Below, one piece after another: positions 28,614 to 37,436 of a DNA stretch of 64,000 nt. The stretch comes from JAJVID01 sp050247435. GTDB lineage: Bacteria; Acidobacteriota; Blastocatellia; RBC074. Both the position numbers and the translations under genes were made by a program. The notes beneath the pieces are model-generated. The model was not told where the DNA came from and ran no database searches. It saw only the letters and a program-made list of their open reading frames with translations. Positions within the stretch are counted from its first letter, which is position 1. Each line of letters starts with the position of its first letter. The DNA lies in contig JBFWUF010000004.1 in NCBI GenBank assembly GCA_050247435.1, positions 124,001 to 188,000 on the forward strand, read 5' to 3'.

Positions 28614-28725
28614 AAGCGTAATACTGAGATCCGCCACAAGTCGCTCCTACTGCCTGCGCCGGTAGAGTCATAACTGATCCCACGATTCTTTTTCCTCCCT
28701 CGTTTCTCCTGCCTCCCACATTTAA

Positions 28726-28753
28726 TTGACAGCGCTCTCCGATGTTTTATATT
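28726..28753 (+). promoter_or_regulatory. sigma70-type promoter for the IclR gene
   Basis: TTGACA (28726-28731), 16 bp, TATATT (28748-28753); transcription would start near 28760, about 30 bases before the ATG at 28789. The -35 box is perfect and the -10 has one mismatch. Confidence 0.6.
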
Positions 28754-28788
28754 CTGATGGCATAAACGCGTTCTGCTGAGTGAAACCC

Positions 28789-29565
28789 ATGTCAAAAGAC
28801 CATTACATCGAGTTGATCGGAAAAACCGTCCTGTTGCTGGAGACGTTGCGGGACGAGCCGGAGGGCCTCAGCTTGCAGGAACTGGCGACGCGCACAGAGA
28901 TGGTCAAAAGCTCCGTTCATCGCATCCTCAACAGCCTCAAGAAGCACGGCTATGTCGAGCAGGAGAGCGTCGGCGGCCCGTACCGGCTGGGGTTGCAGGT
29001 ACTGACACTGGCCAGAGGACTGAATGGCGGGATCAAGTTGGTCGAGGTGGCGCGGCCTTACTTGCGCGAACTGCTTGAGAGATTTGACGAGAGCGTATAT
29101 CTGGCGGTCGTTAGCGGAGATCGCGGCGTCTTCGTGGATGTGCAGGAGACAAGGCGCGACCTGCGGCTGGTTGGGCCGCTGGGGGCGGAAGTCCATTATC
29201 ACGCGACGGCTGCCGGGAAAGCGATGTCAGCCTTCATGCCGCCCGCGCGCCGAGCCGCGTTGTTGAAAGAAACAAAGCCCTCGCAATTGACCGCCAGGAC
29301 GCTCACCAAACGGGCGGATGTGGAACAGGAATGGGAAGAAGTCAGACGGCGCGGGTTCGCCGCGAATAACGAAGAAACCATTGTGGGCGCGGTCTTTCTG
29401 GCGGCGCCTGTTTTCGACGCGCAAAAAAATATATGCGCAAGCGTCAGCGTGGGCATTCCGAAAGCGCGTTATTCGGCTGAGCTGGGAAAGAAGATTACCG
29501 AACATCTGAAAGATGCCTGCCGGCGGCTCTCAGAGACACTGGAAGCCGTGGGCTATACGCACTAG
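28789..29565 (+). CDS. IclR-family transcriptional regulator
   Basis: A 258-residue regulator: N-terminal winged helix-turn-helix (GLSLQELATRTEMVKSSVHR with recognition helix), wing GPYRLG, and a C-terminal effector domain (about 90-255) with HYHATAAGKAMSAF and GFAANNEETIVGAVFLAAPVFD, the usual IclR ligand-domain signature. IclR proteins commonly control sugar-acid and aromatic catabolism and often repress their own gene. ATG 28789 is preferred; a GTG at 28780 is in frame. It stands at the head of the receptor, oxidoreductase, transporter and sulfatase genes that follow on the same strand, so it likely senses a breakdown product of their substrate. Confidence 0.92.
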   Translation: MSKDHYIELIGKTVLLLETLRDEPEGLSLQELATRTEMVKSSVHRILNSLKKHGYVEQESVGGPYRLGLQVLTLARGLNGGIKLVEVARPYLRELLERFDESVYLAVVSGDRGVFVDVQETRRDLRLVGPLGAEVHYHATAAGKAMSAFMPPARRAALLKETKPSQLTARTLTKRADVEQEWEEVRRRGFAANNEETIVGAVFLAAPVFDAQKNICASVSVGIPKARYSAELGKKITEHLKDACRRLSETLEAVGYTH

Positions 29566-29650
29566 GCCAGCGACAGTTTTCGCATTCGCTGGTCTGACGC
29601 CAAAGACACGCTCGGGCAGTGTCCGAGCCTTACCAGAATAAGGAGCGACC

Positions 29651-32600
29651 ATGAGCAAGCGATCCATCTTCTCTTTCCTCGCGCTGCTTTCAATCCTCGT
29701 CGCCTCTGCCGCGAGCGTTTCAGCGCAAGTCACAACCGTCACGATTCACGGCACAGTCAGCGACTCGACAGGCGCGGTAATTCCCAACGCGCAGGTCACG
29801 GCTGTCAACACCGAAACCAACTTTTCGCGCAGCGTCACGAGCGATGCGTCGGGCAACTACGCGGTGCAGTTCCTTCCGATCGGCCCTTACCGGTTGGAGG
29901 TCACGGCGAGCGGCTTCAAGAAGTTCGTCCAGAGCGGCATCGTGCTTGAAGTCAGCCGCAACGCGCGCGTTGACCCCGTGCTCGCCGCGGGCGCCATCAC
30001 CGAGACAGTTTCGGTGACTTCCGACGCGCCGTTGGTCGAGACCAATAACGTCGCGCTCGGCCAGACGACGACCAACGCCGAGATCGTCAACCTGCCGCTC
30101 GTCAATCGAGACCTCTACACGCTGCTTGAACTGACCGCCGGAGTTGATTCGACAGAGAACAGCAACATCTTCGGTTCGCCCGCGCAGTCCACGACCGTCA
30201 ACGGTTCGGCCAATTCAGGCGCGGGTTCAGTCAACTATTACCTCGATGGCGGCAGCAACACCAACGGCCTTCGCAACACCGGCAACTCATTGCCGAACCC
30301 GGACGCCGTGCAGGAGTTCCGCGTCATCACCAACAGCTACTCGGCGGAATATGGGCGCTTCGCGGGCGGCGTGGTTGACCTCGTGACCAAGTCGGGGACG
30401 AACCAGTGGCACGGGTCGCTGTTTGAATTCATCCGCAACGACGCGCTTAACGCCAACCGCTGGACGCCGGGCGTGAGCCTGCTACGCAAAGAGGTGCTCC
30501 GGCGCAACCAGTTCGGCGGCAGCTTCGGCGGGCCAATCATCCGCGACAAGACCTTTTTCTTCACCAGCTATTCGGGGCTGCGCCAGCGCCGTCCGGTTTT
30601 CTCCAACGACGGCGAGCCGACGACCGCCGATGAGCGCAAGGGGATTTTCTCTGGAAGGATTCGCGACCCGCAAAAATCCGGCTCCTGCACCGCGACGGTC
30701 CAGACGGCCTGCTTCCCCAACAACACGATTCCGGTCAACCGCTTCGATCCGGTGGCGGTGCGCATCATGAACGAATTCATCCCGCTACCGAACCTCCCCG
30801 ACGGCTTGTACGAGGCGCAGCAGACGCGCCCGCTCGACACCGACGAGATTCAGTTTAAGCTGGATCACGCGCTGAGCAGTTCGCATCAACTGATGGGCAG
30901 CTACTTCTACCAAAAGGGGAAGGACATCGAACGGCTGCGCGGCGATCTGCCGTGGGTTGACCGCGAGTTCACCTGGAAGCAGCACAACCTCAACCTCGGC
31001 GATACGTGGACGATCAGCCCGACGATGATCAATCAGTTCCGCATCACGTACGTGCGGCTCTTCGGCGGACGATTGAACACCCCGGAAAGAGCGCTCGGCG
31101 ACTTCGGCTCGAAGTTCAACCTGCAAGGGCCGAAGACGCTGCCGCAGATTGAGATCGCCGGGCGCATGACGCTCGGCGTCGCCATCGGCGGCCCTGTCGG
31201 CGGCAGCAACCTGTATCAAATCCGCGACGTGTTCAGTTGGACACGGGGCAATCACTCGCTGAAATTCGGCGCCGAGGCTTCGCTGGAAAAAATGATTCAG
31301 GACACGACGCTCAACAACTACGGAGTCTTCCGCTTCAACAGCAGCAACAGACGCGGGACGGGCAACGCGATGGCCGACTTCCTGCTCGGGCTGCCGTTGA
31401 ACTTCAACCAGGACGCGCCGATCACCAAGATTGACGCCGGCTGGTACACGGGGCTGTTCATTCAGGATGATTTCAAGATTCACCCACGCCTGACGCTCAA
31501 TCTCGGTTTGCGTTACGACCTGCAACTGCCGCTGAAAGACCCGCTGGATCGTAAGATGACCTTCATTCAGGGCCGCCAGTCGAAGATTGTGCCGAACGCC
31601 TTTCCGGGCATGCTCTTTCCCGGCGATGAAGGCGTAGGGCGCGGCATCGCCCCTGCCGACAGGAACAACTTCGCGCCGCGCATCGGTCTGGCGTGGGACC
31701 CGGCGGGCGACGGCAAGACGGCAATCCGCGCCGCGTTCGGCGTTTTTTACGGGACCATCGGCGGCAATATGTGGAACGGCACGGCTGACAATCAGCCGTT
31801 CTCGATCCGCCAGCGATTCAACAACCCGGGCACGCTGAGCGATCCCTACATCAATGAGCCGGGGGGCGTCTCGCCCTTCCCGTATTCCTATTCGCCCAAC
31901 AGCATCCGGTTCGTTCTGCCGACGAGCATCGGCGGGCATAGTCTCGATTTCCGCATGCCCTACGTCTACCAGATGAACCTGACGGTGCAGAAACAGTTGA
32001 CCGAGGGCCTGGGCGTGACCGCCGCCTATGTCGGCTCGCTCGGCCACAAGTTCCGGTTCAACCGCGATCTCAACTATCCGGTCTTCGGCCCGGGAGCGAC
32101 GACCGGCAACGTGGATGCGCGGCGTCCGATTTTCCCCGGCCAACTCGCGGCCATCAGGAACACCGAATCGGTTCTCAACACTTCCTACCACGGCCTGCAA
32201 CTGACGGCGGAGAAGCGTTTGGCGCGCAACTTCTCCTTCAAAGCCTTCTACACTTTCGGCAAGTCCCTTGACTCCTCCGATGCGCAGACCGACACGAGCA
32301 GCGGCGTGCAGGATATGAACAACATCGCTGGCGACCGCGGGCGCACCGATGCCGACCGGCGGCACAACTTCGTAATGTCAGGCATCTGGCGCAGCAATTA
32401 CTTCAACGACTGGCATCCGGCGGCGCGCGCGATTTTGAACGGCTGGTCGCTGTCGGCCATCGTCAGTCTGCGGAGCGGCCGTCCGCTGACGATCACCGAC
32501 GGCGCGGACGCCAACCTCGACGGCAGTAGCGGCGACCGCGCCATGCTGGTCGGCAACCCGGTGCTCGACCACAACCGTCCGCGCAGCGAAGTCGTCGCCC

Positions 32601-32887
32601 GCTGGTTCAATATAGACGCCTTCGCACGCACGCCGTCCGGGACGCAAGGGACGGCGGGGCGCAACATCATTGACGGCCCCGGCTCGAAGAACGTTGATCT
32701 CGGCATCTTCCGCGACTTCAACTTCACCGAGCGGTTCAAGCTGCAATTCCGCGCCGAGGCGACCAACGCTTTCAACCTCGTCAACCTGAACAACCCGAAC
32801 ACGAGCCGCAACTCGTCGCAGATCGGCAGGATCACGACCGCGCGGACAATGCGTGAAATCCAGCTTGGATTGCGATTGACGTTCTGA
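29651..32887 (+). CDS. TonB-dependent receptor with carboxypeptidase-regulatory domain (Oar-like)
   Basis: A 1078-residue outer-membrane protein. Signal peptide (1-25), then a carboxypeptidase-regulatory-like beta domain (about 30-110: IHGTVSDSTGAVIPNAQVTA...GNYAVQFLPIGPYRLEV), a plug region (VNGSANSGAGSVNYYLDGGSN...EYGRFAGGVVDLVTKSGTN), and a long beta-barrel ending in Phe (LQLGLRLTF). This architecture is abundant in Acidobacteriota and imports large ligands such as oligosaccharides, powered by TonB. ATG 29651 has AAGGAG six bases upstream. Position after the IclR gene and before sugar-metabolism genes suggests uptake of the locus's glycan. A 526-codon open frame on the opposite strand is a composition artefact. 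Confidence 0.93.
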   Translation: MSKRSIFSFLALLSILVASAASVSAQVTTVTIHGTVSDSTGAVIPNAQVTAVNTETNFSRSVTSDASGNYAVQFLPIGPYRLEVTASGFKKFVQSGIVLEVSRNARVDPVLAAGAITETVSVTSDAPLVETNNVALGQTTTNAEIVNLPLVNRDLYTLLELTAGVDSTENSNIFGSPAQSTTVNGSANSGAGSVNYYLDGGSNTNGLRNTGNSLPNPDAVQEFRVITNSYSAEYGRFAGGVVDLVTKSGTNQWHGSLFEFIRNDALNANRWTPGVSLLRKEVLRRNQFGGSFGGPIIRDKTFFFTSYSGLRQRRPVFSNDGEPTTADERKGIFSGRIRDPQKSGSCTATVQTACFPNNTIPVNRFDPVAVRIMNEFIPLPNLPDGLYEAQQTRPLDTDEIQFKLDHALSSSHQLMGSYFYQKGKDIERLRGDLPWVDREFTWKQHNLNLGDTWTISPTMINQFRITYVRLFGGRLNTPERALGDFGSKFNLQGPKTLPQIEIAGRMTLGVAIGGPVGGSNLYQIRDVFSWTRGNHSLKFGAEASLEKMIQDTTLNNYGVFRFNSSNRRGTGNAMADFLLGLPLNFNQDAPITKIDAGWYTGLFIQDDFKIHPRLTLNLGLRYDLQLPLKDPLDRKMTFIQGRQSKIVPNAFPGMLFPGDEGVGRGIAPADRNNFAPRIGLAWDPAGDGKTAIRAAFGVFYGTIGGNMWNGTADNQPFSIRQRFNNPGTLSDPYINEPGGVSPFPYSYSPNSIRFVLPTSIGGHSLDFRMPYVYQMNLTVQKQLTEGLGVTAAYVGSLGHKFRFNRDLNYPVFGPGATTGNVDARRPIFPGQLAAIRNTESVLNTSYHGLQLTAEKRLARNFSFKAFYTFGKSLDSSDAQTDTSSGVQDMNNIAGDRGRTDADRRHNFVMSGIWRSNYFNDWHPAARAILNGWSLSAIVSLRSGRPLTITDGADANLDGSSGDRAMLVGNPVLDHNRPRSEVVARWFNIDAFARTPSGTQGTAGRNIIDGPGSKNVDLGIFRDFNFTERFKLQFRAEATNAFNLVNLNNPNTSRNSSQIGRITTARTMREIQLGLRLTF

Positions 32888-32895
32888 GCAAAACA

Positions 32896-32972
32896 CATCC
32901 ACGAAGGCGCACGAAGCTTCACGAAGAAACACCGGTGTTTTCTACGCGCTGCTTTGTGCGCTTTCGTGGATG
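32896..32972. repeat. word-repeat palindrome (CACGAAG type)
   Basis: Starts 9 bp after the receptor stop codon. About 38-nt imperfect arms meet at 32933/32934. The left arm repeats the word CACGAAG three times; the right carries its complement (CTTTCGTGGATG and similar) with several mismatches. Probably a hairpin at the end of the receptor message. Confidence 0.75.
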
Positions 32973-32994
32973 ATGATTCGACGCCGGAGAAACC

Positions 32995-34047
32995 ATGAAA
33001 AACTCACGAATGATTCAGACAGCCCTTGTTCTGGCTGGATTGATCGCTTTGCTGGGATCAATTCCTCAACGCGCGGCGACGCAAACCGCCGCGCCGCTGC
33101 GCGTGGGGATAATCGGTCTCGACACCTCGCACGTTTTGCGCTTCACTGAACTGCTCAACGACCCCTCACACCGCGATCACGTACCGGGCGCGCGCGTCGT
33201 CGCGGCGTTCAAAGGCGGCAGTCCCGATATGGAGCAGAGCGCCACGCGGATCGAACGCTTCACCGCCGAGGTCAGAGACAAATGGAAGATCGAGATGGTT
33301 GGTTCGATTGAAGAGCTTTGCCGGAAGGTTGACGCCGTGCTGTTGCTGAGCGTGGACGGGCGCGTGCATCTCAATCAGGTGAAGCCGGTCTTTGCTGCCC
33401 GCAAGCCCGTCTTCATTGACAAACCGTTCACCGCCAATTTCCGCGACGCGCGCGAGATCGTCAGGCTGGCTCGTGAATCCGGGACGTCGTTTTTCAGTTC
33501 CTCGTCGCGCCGATTTTCGGCGGAGGTCGAGGCGTTGAAGAACAATCGGAGCTACGGCGACGTTCAGGGCGCGATCACTTACGGCCCAATGCCGATTGAC
33601 AAGACGCACCCCGACCTCTTCTGGTACGGCATTCACAGCGTCGAGGCGCTTTACACGCTGATGGGGCCGGGCTGCGAGACGGTCACGCGCACGCACACCG
33701 CCGGCGCCGACGTCGTCACCGGCAGATGGAAAGACGGGCGCATCGGCGTGATGCGCGGCGACCGGAAAGACCGCAACTACGGCGCAATTGTTTTCGGCAG
33801 CAAGGGCGTTATGAATTCAAAGGACGCCGGCGAAGAGGCAAAGCGAGCGGACGCGAGTCAAGCCTCTCGTTCCGGCTACTACGGCGGAGTCTCCTCTATC
33901 GTGAAATTCTTCCAGACGAAGACTCCGCCGGTTTCGCCCGAAGAGACGCTGGAGATCATCGCGTTTATGGAAGCCGCCGACATCAGCAAAGCGAGAAACG
34001 GCGCGCCAGTCGCAATCAAGGAAGTAATGCAACAAGGGAATAAATAA
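32995..34047 (+). CDS. Gfo/Idh/MocA-family oxidoreductase, exported
   Basis: A 350-residue NAD(P)-dependent sugar oxidoreductase-like protein with an N-terminal signal (residues 6-30, ALVLAGLIALLGSI). The Rossmann nucleotide loop is a variant, VGIIGLDTSH, and the usual EKP motif is DKPF at about residue 141. The C-terminal alpha/beta domain has DLFWYGIHSVEALYTLMG, with the His expected near the active site. Family members oxidise or hydrolyse sugars through a keto intermediate. ATG 32995 has GGAG five bases upstream. The beta-propeller gene starts 16 bp downstream. Substrate unknown; export of an NAD-type enzyme suggests tightly bound cofactor. Confidence 0.87.
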   Translation: MKNSRMIQTALVLAGLIALLGSIPQRAATQTAAPLRVGIIGLDTSHVLRFTELLNDPSHRDHVPGARVVAAFKGGSPDMEQSATRIERFTAEVRDKWKIEMVGSIEELCRKVDAVLLLSVDGRVHLNQVKPVFAARKPVFIDKPFTANFRDAREIVRLARESGTSFFSSSSRRFSAEVEALKNNRSYGDVQGAITYGPMPIDKTHPDLFWYGIHSVEALYTLMGPGCETVTRTHTAGADVVTGRWKDGRIGVMRGDRKDRNYGAIVFGSKGVMNSKDAGEEAKRADASQASRSGYYGGVSSIVKFFQTKTPPVSPEETLEIIAFMEAADISKARNGAPVAIKEVMQQGNK

Positions 34048-34063
34048 TCAGCAAGGAGGCCTC

Positions 34064-35215
34064 GTGAATAAATCATCTTTGCGTTTGAGATTGTTCTTCA
34101 TCCCGGCGGCGCTGCTTGTCTTGCTCCCGTGCTTCGTCAGCGTCATTGGCGAACGTTCGGTTGACGGCAAAGCGCGAACGCGCAAATTGCTCTACGTCGC
34201 CGTGCCCGGCATCCGCAGCTATCTGGAACACGGCGGGCACGGGCTGCTGGTCTTCGACATTGATGACGGGCATCGCTTCGTCAAGCGCATTCCGACCGCC
34301 GGACTCGACCCGGCTGGCAAGCCGCTCAGCACGAAAGGCATCGTCGCCAGCGCAGCGACCAAACGCATCTGGCTCAGCACGACGCAGACGCTGACCTCGA
34401 TTGATATGCTCACCGGGAAAATTCTGTGGGAGAAAAGCTACGAGGGCGGCTGTGATCGAATGGCGCTCTCGCCTGACGGCAAAATAATCTACCTGCCGTC
34501 GTTCGAGAAAGACCACTGGCACGTCGTTGACGCGCTGACCGGCGATGTGATCAAACGCCTGGAACCGAAATCGGGCGCGCACAACACGGTCTTCGGACTC
34601 GACGGCAAACGCGTCTATCTGGCCGGGCTGAAGTCGCCCTGGCTGAACGTCGCCGACACCAAAGACCATTCGCTGATCAAGCCCGTCGGGCCGTTCAGCA
34701 ACGTCATTCGCCCGCTCACCGTCAACGGCAGCCAGACCTTGTGCTTCGTCAACGTCAACGAACTGCTCGGATTTGAAATTGGAGATTTGCGGACGGGCAA
34801 GATGCTGCATCGCGTCGAGGTGCAGGGTGTCGAGAAGGGGCCGGTCAAACGTCACCGATGCCCCAGTCACGGCGTCGCGCTCACGCCCGATGAAAAAGAG
34901 GTGTGGGTGGTTGACGCTTTCAATCAACGGGTGCATGTTTTCGACGCGACGGTGATGCCGCCGAAGCAGGTGACGAGCATTCAACTTCATCGCGAGCAGC
35001 CGGGCTGGATCACTTTCAGCATTGATGGCCGCTACGCCTACCCTTCGACCGGCGAAGTGATTGATGTAAAGACGCGCAAGATCATCACGGGACTGAAGGA
35101 CGAACACGGCGTGGACGTTCACAGCGAGAAGCTGCTGGAGATTGATTTCAACGGCGATCAGCCGGTTGGCGCCGGCGATCAATTCGGCATCGGACGAATG
35201 AAAGGGAGAAAGTAA
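34064..35215 (+). CDS. secreted beta-propeller (YVTN/NHL-like) protein
   Basis: A 383-residue protein: signal (about 9-28, LFFIPAALLVLLPCFVSVI) then repeated blades of about 45 residues, each with a hydrophobic strand and a D-G or S-xDG turn (MALSPDGKIIYLPS, VFGLDGKRVYLAG, ITFSIDGRYAYPS), as in YVTN propellers. It may bind or present a ligand; no catalytic motif is seen. Start is GTG 34064, decided by AGGAGG five bases upstream. Its TAA overlaps the next gene's ATG (TAATG at 35213-35217), so the propeller and amidohydrolase are translationally coupled. Confidence 0.8.
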   Translation: MNKSSLRLRLFFIPAALLVLLPCFVSVIGERSVDGKARTRKLLYVAVPGIRSYLEHGGHGLLVFDIDDGHRFVKRIPTAGLDPAGKPLSTKGIVASAATKRIWLSTTQTLTSIDMLTGKILWEKSYEGGCDRMALSPDGKIIYLPSFEKDHWHVVDALTGDVIKRLEPKSGAHNTVFGLDGKRVYLAGLKSPWLNVADTKDHSLIKPVGPFSNVIRPLTVNGSQTLCFVNVNELLGFEIGDLRTGKMLHRVEVQGVEKGPVKRHRCPSHGVALTPDEKEVWVVDAFNQRVHVFDATVMPPKQVTSIQLHREQPGWITFSIDGRYAYPSTGEVIDVKTRKIITGLKDEHGVDVHSEKLLEIDFNGDQPVGAGDQFGIGRMKGRK

Positions 35216-36117
35216 TGACACGGGCAAACACTTCACGACGTGATTTTGTCAGACTGATGGCGTTGGGCGCGGCTGGGGCTGCGATTGCGCCGCGCAATTC
35301 GTTTTCGCAATCGGCGCGCCGCTTCGTCATTGACGCGCACCAGCACTACAGTTCATCGCCGGATTACATCGAGCGGCTGGTTAAAGTCTACCGCCCGCGC
35401 AACGCCATGGCCTGCGTATTGACGCCGATCTCCGGCTTCGAGGTCGTCAAAAAAGCCGCGGCCGATCATCCCGATGTAGTCATCCCTTACGGCCACGTCA
35501 ACGTTGACGAGCCGGGCGTGATGAAGGAAATTCAGAAATTCGCCGACGCCGGATTCAAAGGCATCAAGATGCACCGCCCGCGCAACAACTGGGACGACTT
35601 CGCCTATTTTCAGATTTACAAAAAACTGCAATCGCTCAAACTTGTCGCGCTCTTCCACACCGGCATCGTCGCCGGTTCGAGCGATGAGCCGGAGCCGTCC
35701 TCGATGGCGCGCATGCGCCCGTCGTTCCTGCACACCATCGCGCGTTCGTTTCCGAAGCTGGTGATTCAGGGCGCGCATCTGGGCAATCCCTGGTACGCCG
35801 AAGCCGCCGAGGTCGCGCGCTGGGAGAAGAACCTCTATTTCGATCTGACCGGATCGTCGCTCATCAAGAAGGCGAAGAATCTCGCGGTCTTCAAAGAGTA
35901 CCTCTGGTGGGAAGGCCCGACCGCGCACAGCTCGCCGGATGCAGTCTACGCTTTTGAAAAACTCGTCTTCGGCACTGACGAGCCGCCGGAGAATCTGGAC
36001 GCCTGCATCGCGCGTTACGAAGCGATGCTCGAAGCGTGCGGCGTGCCGGAAGCGAGCCGGAAAAAAATCTACGGCGAGACGTTGGCCAAAATTCTTGGGA
36101 TCAAAGTGAGGGCTTAG
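35215..36117 (+). CDS. Tat-exported amidohydrolase (TIM-barrel, ACMSD-like)
   Basis: A 300-residue metal-dependent hydrolase. The N-terminus SRRDFVRLMALGAAGAAIA is a twin-arginine signal. The metal site begins with His-x-His in IDAHQHYSS (about residues 40-44), followed by KMHRPRNNWDDFAYF, VALFHTGIV and VIQGAHLG, then GTDEPPE near the end, the order of amidohydrolase-2 proteins (decarboxylases and lactonases). A lactonase acting on the product of the neighbouring oxidoreductases is possible. It overlaps the propeller gene by one base and the transporter follows one base after its stop. Confidence 0.87.
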   Translation: MTRANTSRRDFVRLMALGAAGAAIAPRNSFSQSARRFVIDAHQHYSSSPDYIERLVKVYRPRNAMACVLTPISGFEVVKKAAADHPDVVIPYGHVNVDEPGVMKEIQKFADAGFKGIKMHRPRNNWDDFAYFQIYKKLQSLKLVALFHTGIVAGSSDEPEPSSMARMRPSFLHTIARSFPKLVIQGAHLGNPWYAEAAEVARWEKNLYFDLTGSSLIKKAKNLAVFKEYLWWEGPTAHSSPDAVYAFEKLVFGTDEPPENLDACIARYEAMLEACGVPEASRKKIYGETLAKILGIKVRA

Positions 36118-36118
36118 T

Positions 36119-37408
36119 ATGCAGAAAGCGCCGATCAAACATCTGCGCTGGTACATCGGCGGATTGCTCTTTCTTTCGACCGTCATTAATTACATTGACC
36201 GGCAGACGCTCTCGGTGCTCGCGCCTTACATCAAGACCGAGTACCAGTGGAACAATGAAACCTTCGCGCTGCTGATCATCGCCTTCCGCGTCGGCTACGC
36301 TTTGCAGGCCGTGTCCGGGCGCTTCCTCGACCGCGTCGGGACGCGCGCGGGCTTGAGCCTGACGGTGGCTTTCTACTCCGTCGTGGCGATGCTGACTTCG
36401 CTGGCGGCGGGGTTCAAGAGCTTCGCGTTCTTCCGCTTCCTGCTCGGCGCGGGCGAGTCGGCCAACTGGCCCGGCGCGACGAAGGCCGTGTCGGAGTGGT
36501 TTCCGAAGCGCGAGAGCGGCTGGGCGGTGGCGCTCTTCGACAGCGGCTCTTCGATTGGCGGGGCTGTCGCGGCTTCGCTGGCCTTGTGGATCTACTTCAG
36601 GTTCGGCGATTGGCGCCCGGCGTTCGTCGTTGCGGGCGCGCTCGGCTTCGTCTGGCTGCTGCTGTTCCGCCGGCTTTACCGCCGCCCTGAAGAACACCCG
36701 CGCCTTTCAGCCGAAGAGCGCGAAGACATCCTGACCAACCGCGCCGACACGAGCGCGGCTGAGGGCGATCTGAAAGAAAAGCGGTTGGGTTACGGCACGC
36801 TGCTCACGCTGCCGCAGACGTGGGGCATCGTCATCGCCAAGATGCTGACCGACCCGGTCTGGTTTTTCGTCACCGACTGGCTGGCGATTTACCTTGTCAG
36901 CCGGGGCTTCAGAGTGGAAGAGAGCCTGCTGGCCTTCTGGATTCCGTTTCTTGCGGCGGACATCGGCAACTTCGCGGGCGGCGGGCTGTCAAGCTGGCTC
37001 ATCAAGCGCGGTTGGTCGGTGGGCGCGGCGCGCAAGCTGGTGATCATCGTCTGCGGGCTGGGAATGACGCTGCTGATTCCGACCGTGTTTACCTCGTCGT
37101 ACTTCTGGATCGTCGCGTGCTTCGCAATTTCGACGCTGGCTTACGCGGCGCTCTCGACGATGGTTTTGAATCTGCCGGCGGACATCTACCCGACCGGCTC
37201 GGTCGCCTCGGTGAGCGGGCTGAGCGGGACAGCGGCGGCCATCGGAACGATCACCGCGACCTACCTGATCGGGTGGGTTTCCGACCGTTATTCGTTCGAG
37301 CCGATTTTGATCGCGGCCAGCCTGATTCCGCTGCTGGCGGTGGCTGCGGCGGTCACGCTGGTGAGAAACACCCAGGCGACGGAAGCCGGGATCGTCAATC
37401 GAATCTGA
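36119..37408 (+). CDS. MFS transporter, anion:cation symporter (hexuronate type)
   Basis: A 429-residue, 12-helix permease. Helix 1 has VINYIDRQTLSVLAPYI, and helices 4-5 show GAGESANWPGATKAVSEWFP followed by RESGWAVALFDSGSSIGG, the signature of the ACS family containing ExuT (hexuronates) and galactonate/glucarate permeases. It should import an acidic monosaccharide with protons across the inner membrane. A cytoplasmic loop rich in Arg/Glu lies between helices 6 and 7. It begins one base after the amidohydrolase stop, inside the same operon, which supports a sugar-acid substrate for the locus. Confidence 0.92.
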   Translation: MQKAPIKHLRWYIGGLLFLSTVINYIDRQTLSVLAPYIKTEYQWNNETFALLIIAFRVGYALQAVSGRFLDRVGTRAGLSLTVAFYSVVAMLTSLAAGFKSFAFFRFLLGAGESANWPGATKAVSEWFPKRESGWAVALFDSGSSIGGAVAASLALWIYFRFGDWRPAFVVAGALGFVWLLLFRRLYRRPEEHPRLSAEEREDILTNRADTSAAEGDLKEKRLGYGTLLTLPQTWGIVIAKMLTDPVWFFVTDWLAIYLVSRGFRVEESLLAFWIPFLAADIGNFAGGGLSSWLIKRGWSVGAARKLVIIVCGLGMTLLIPTVFTSSYFWIVACFAISTLAYAALSTMVLNLPADIYPTGSVASVSGLSGTAAAIGTITATYLIGWVSDRYSFEPILIAASLIPLLAVAAAVTLVRNTQATEAGIVNRI

Positions 37409-37436
37409 CAACGATTTTAAAAAGGAGATTATTGCC

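Noticed and set aside
30785..32365. 526-codon open frame on the minus strand
   Set aside because: It is fully antisense to the well-supported TonB-dependent receptor, has no family motifs, and shows the Arg/Glu/Val-rich make-up typical of antisense frames in GC-rich genes.
34073..35236. 387-codon open frame on the minus strand
   Set aside because: Antisense to the beta-propeller gene, with no recognisable domain and no ribosome site.
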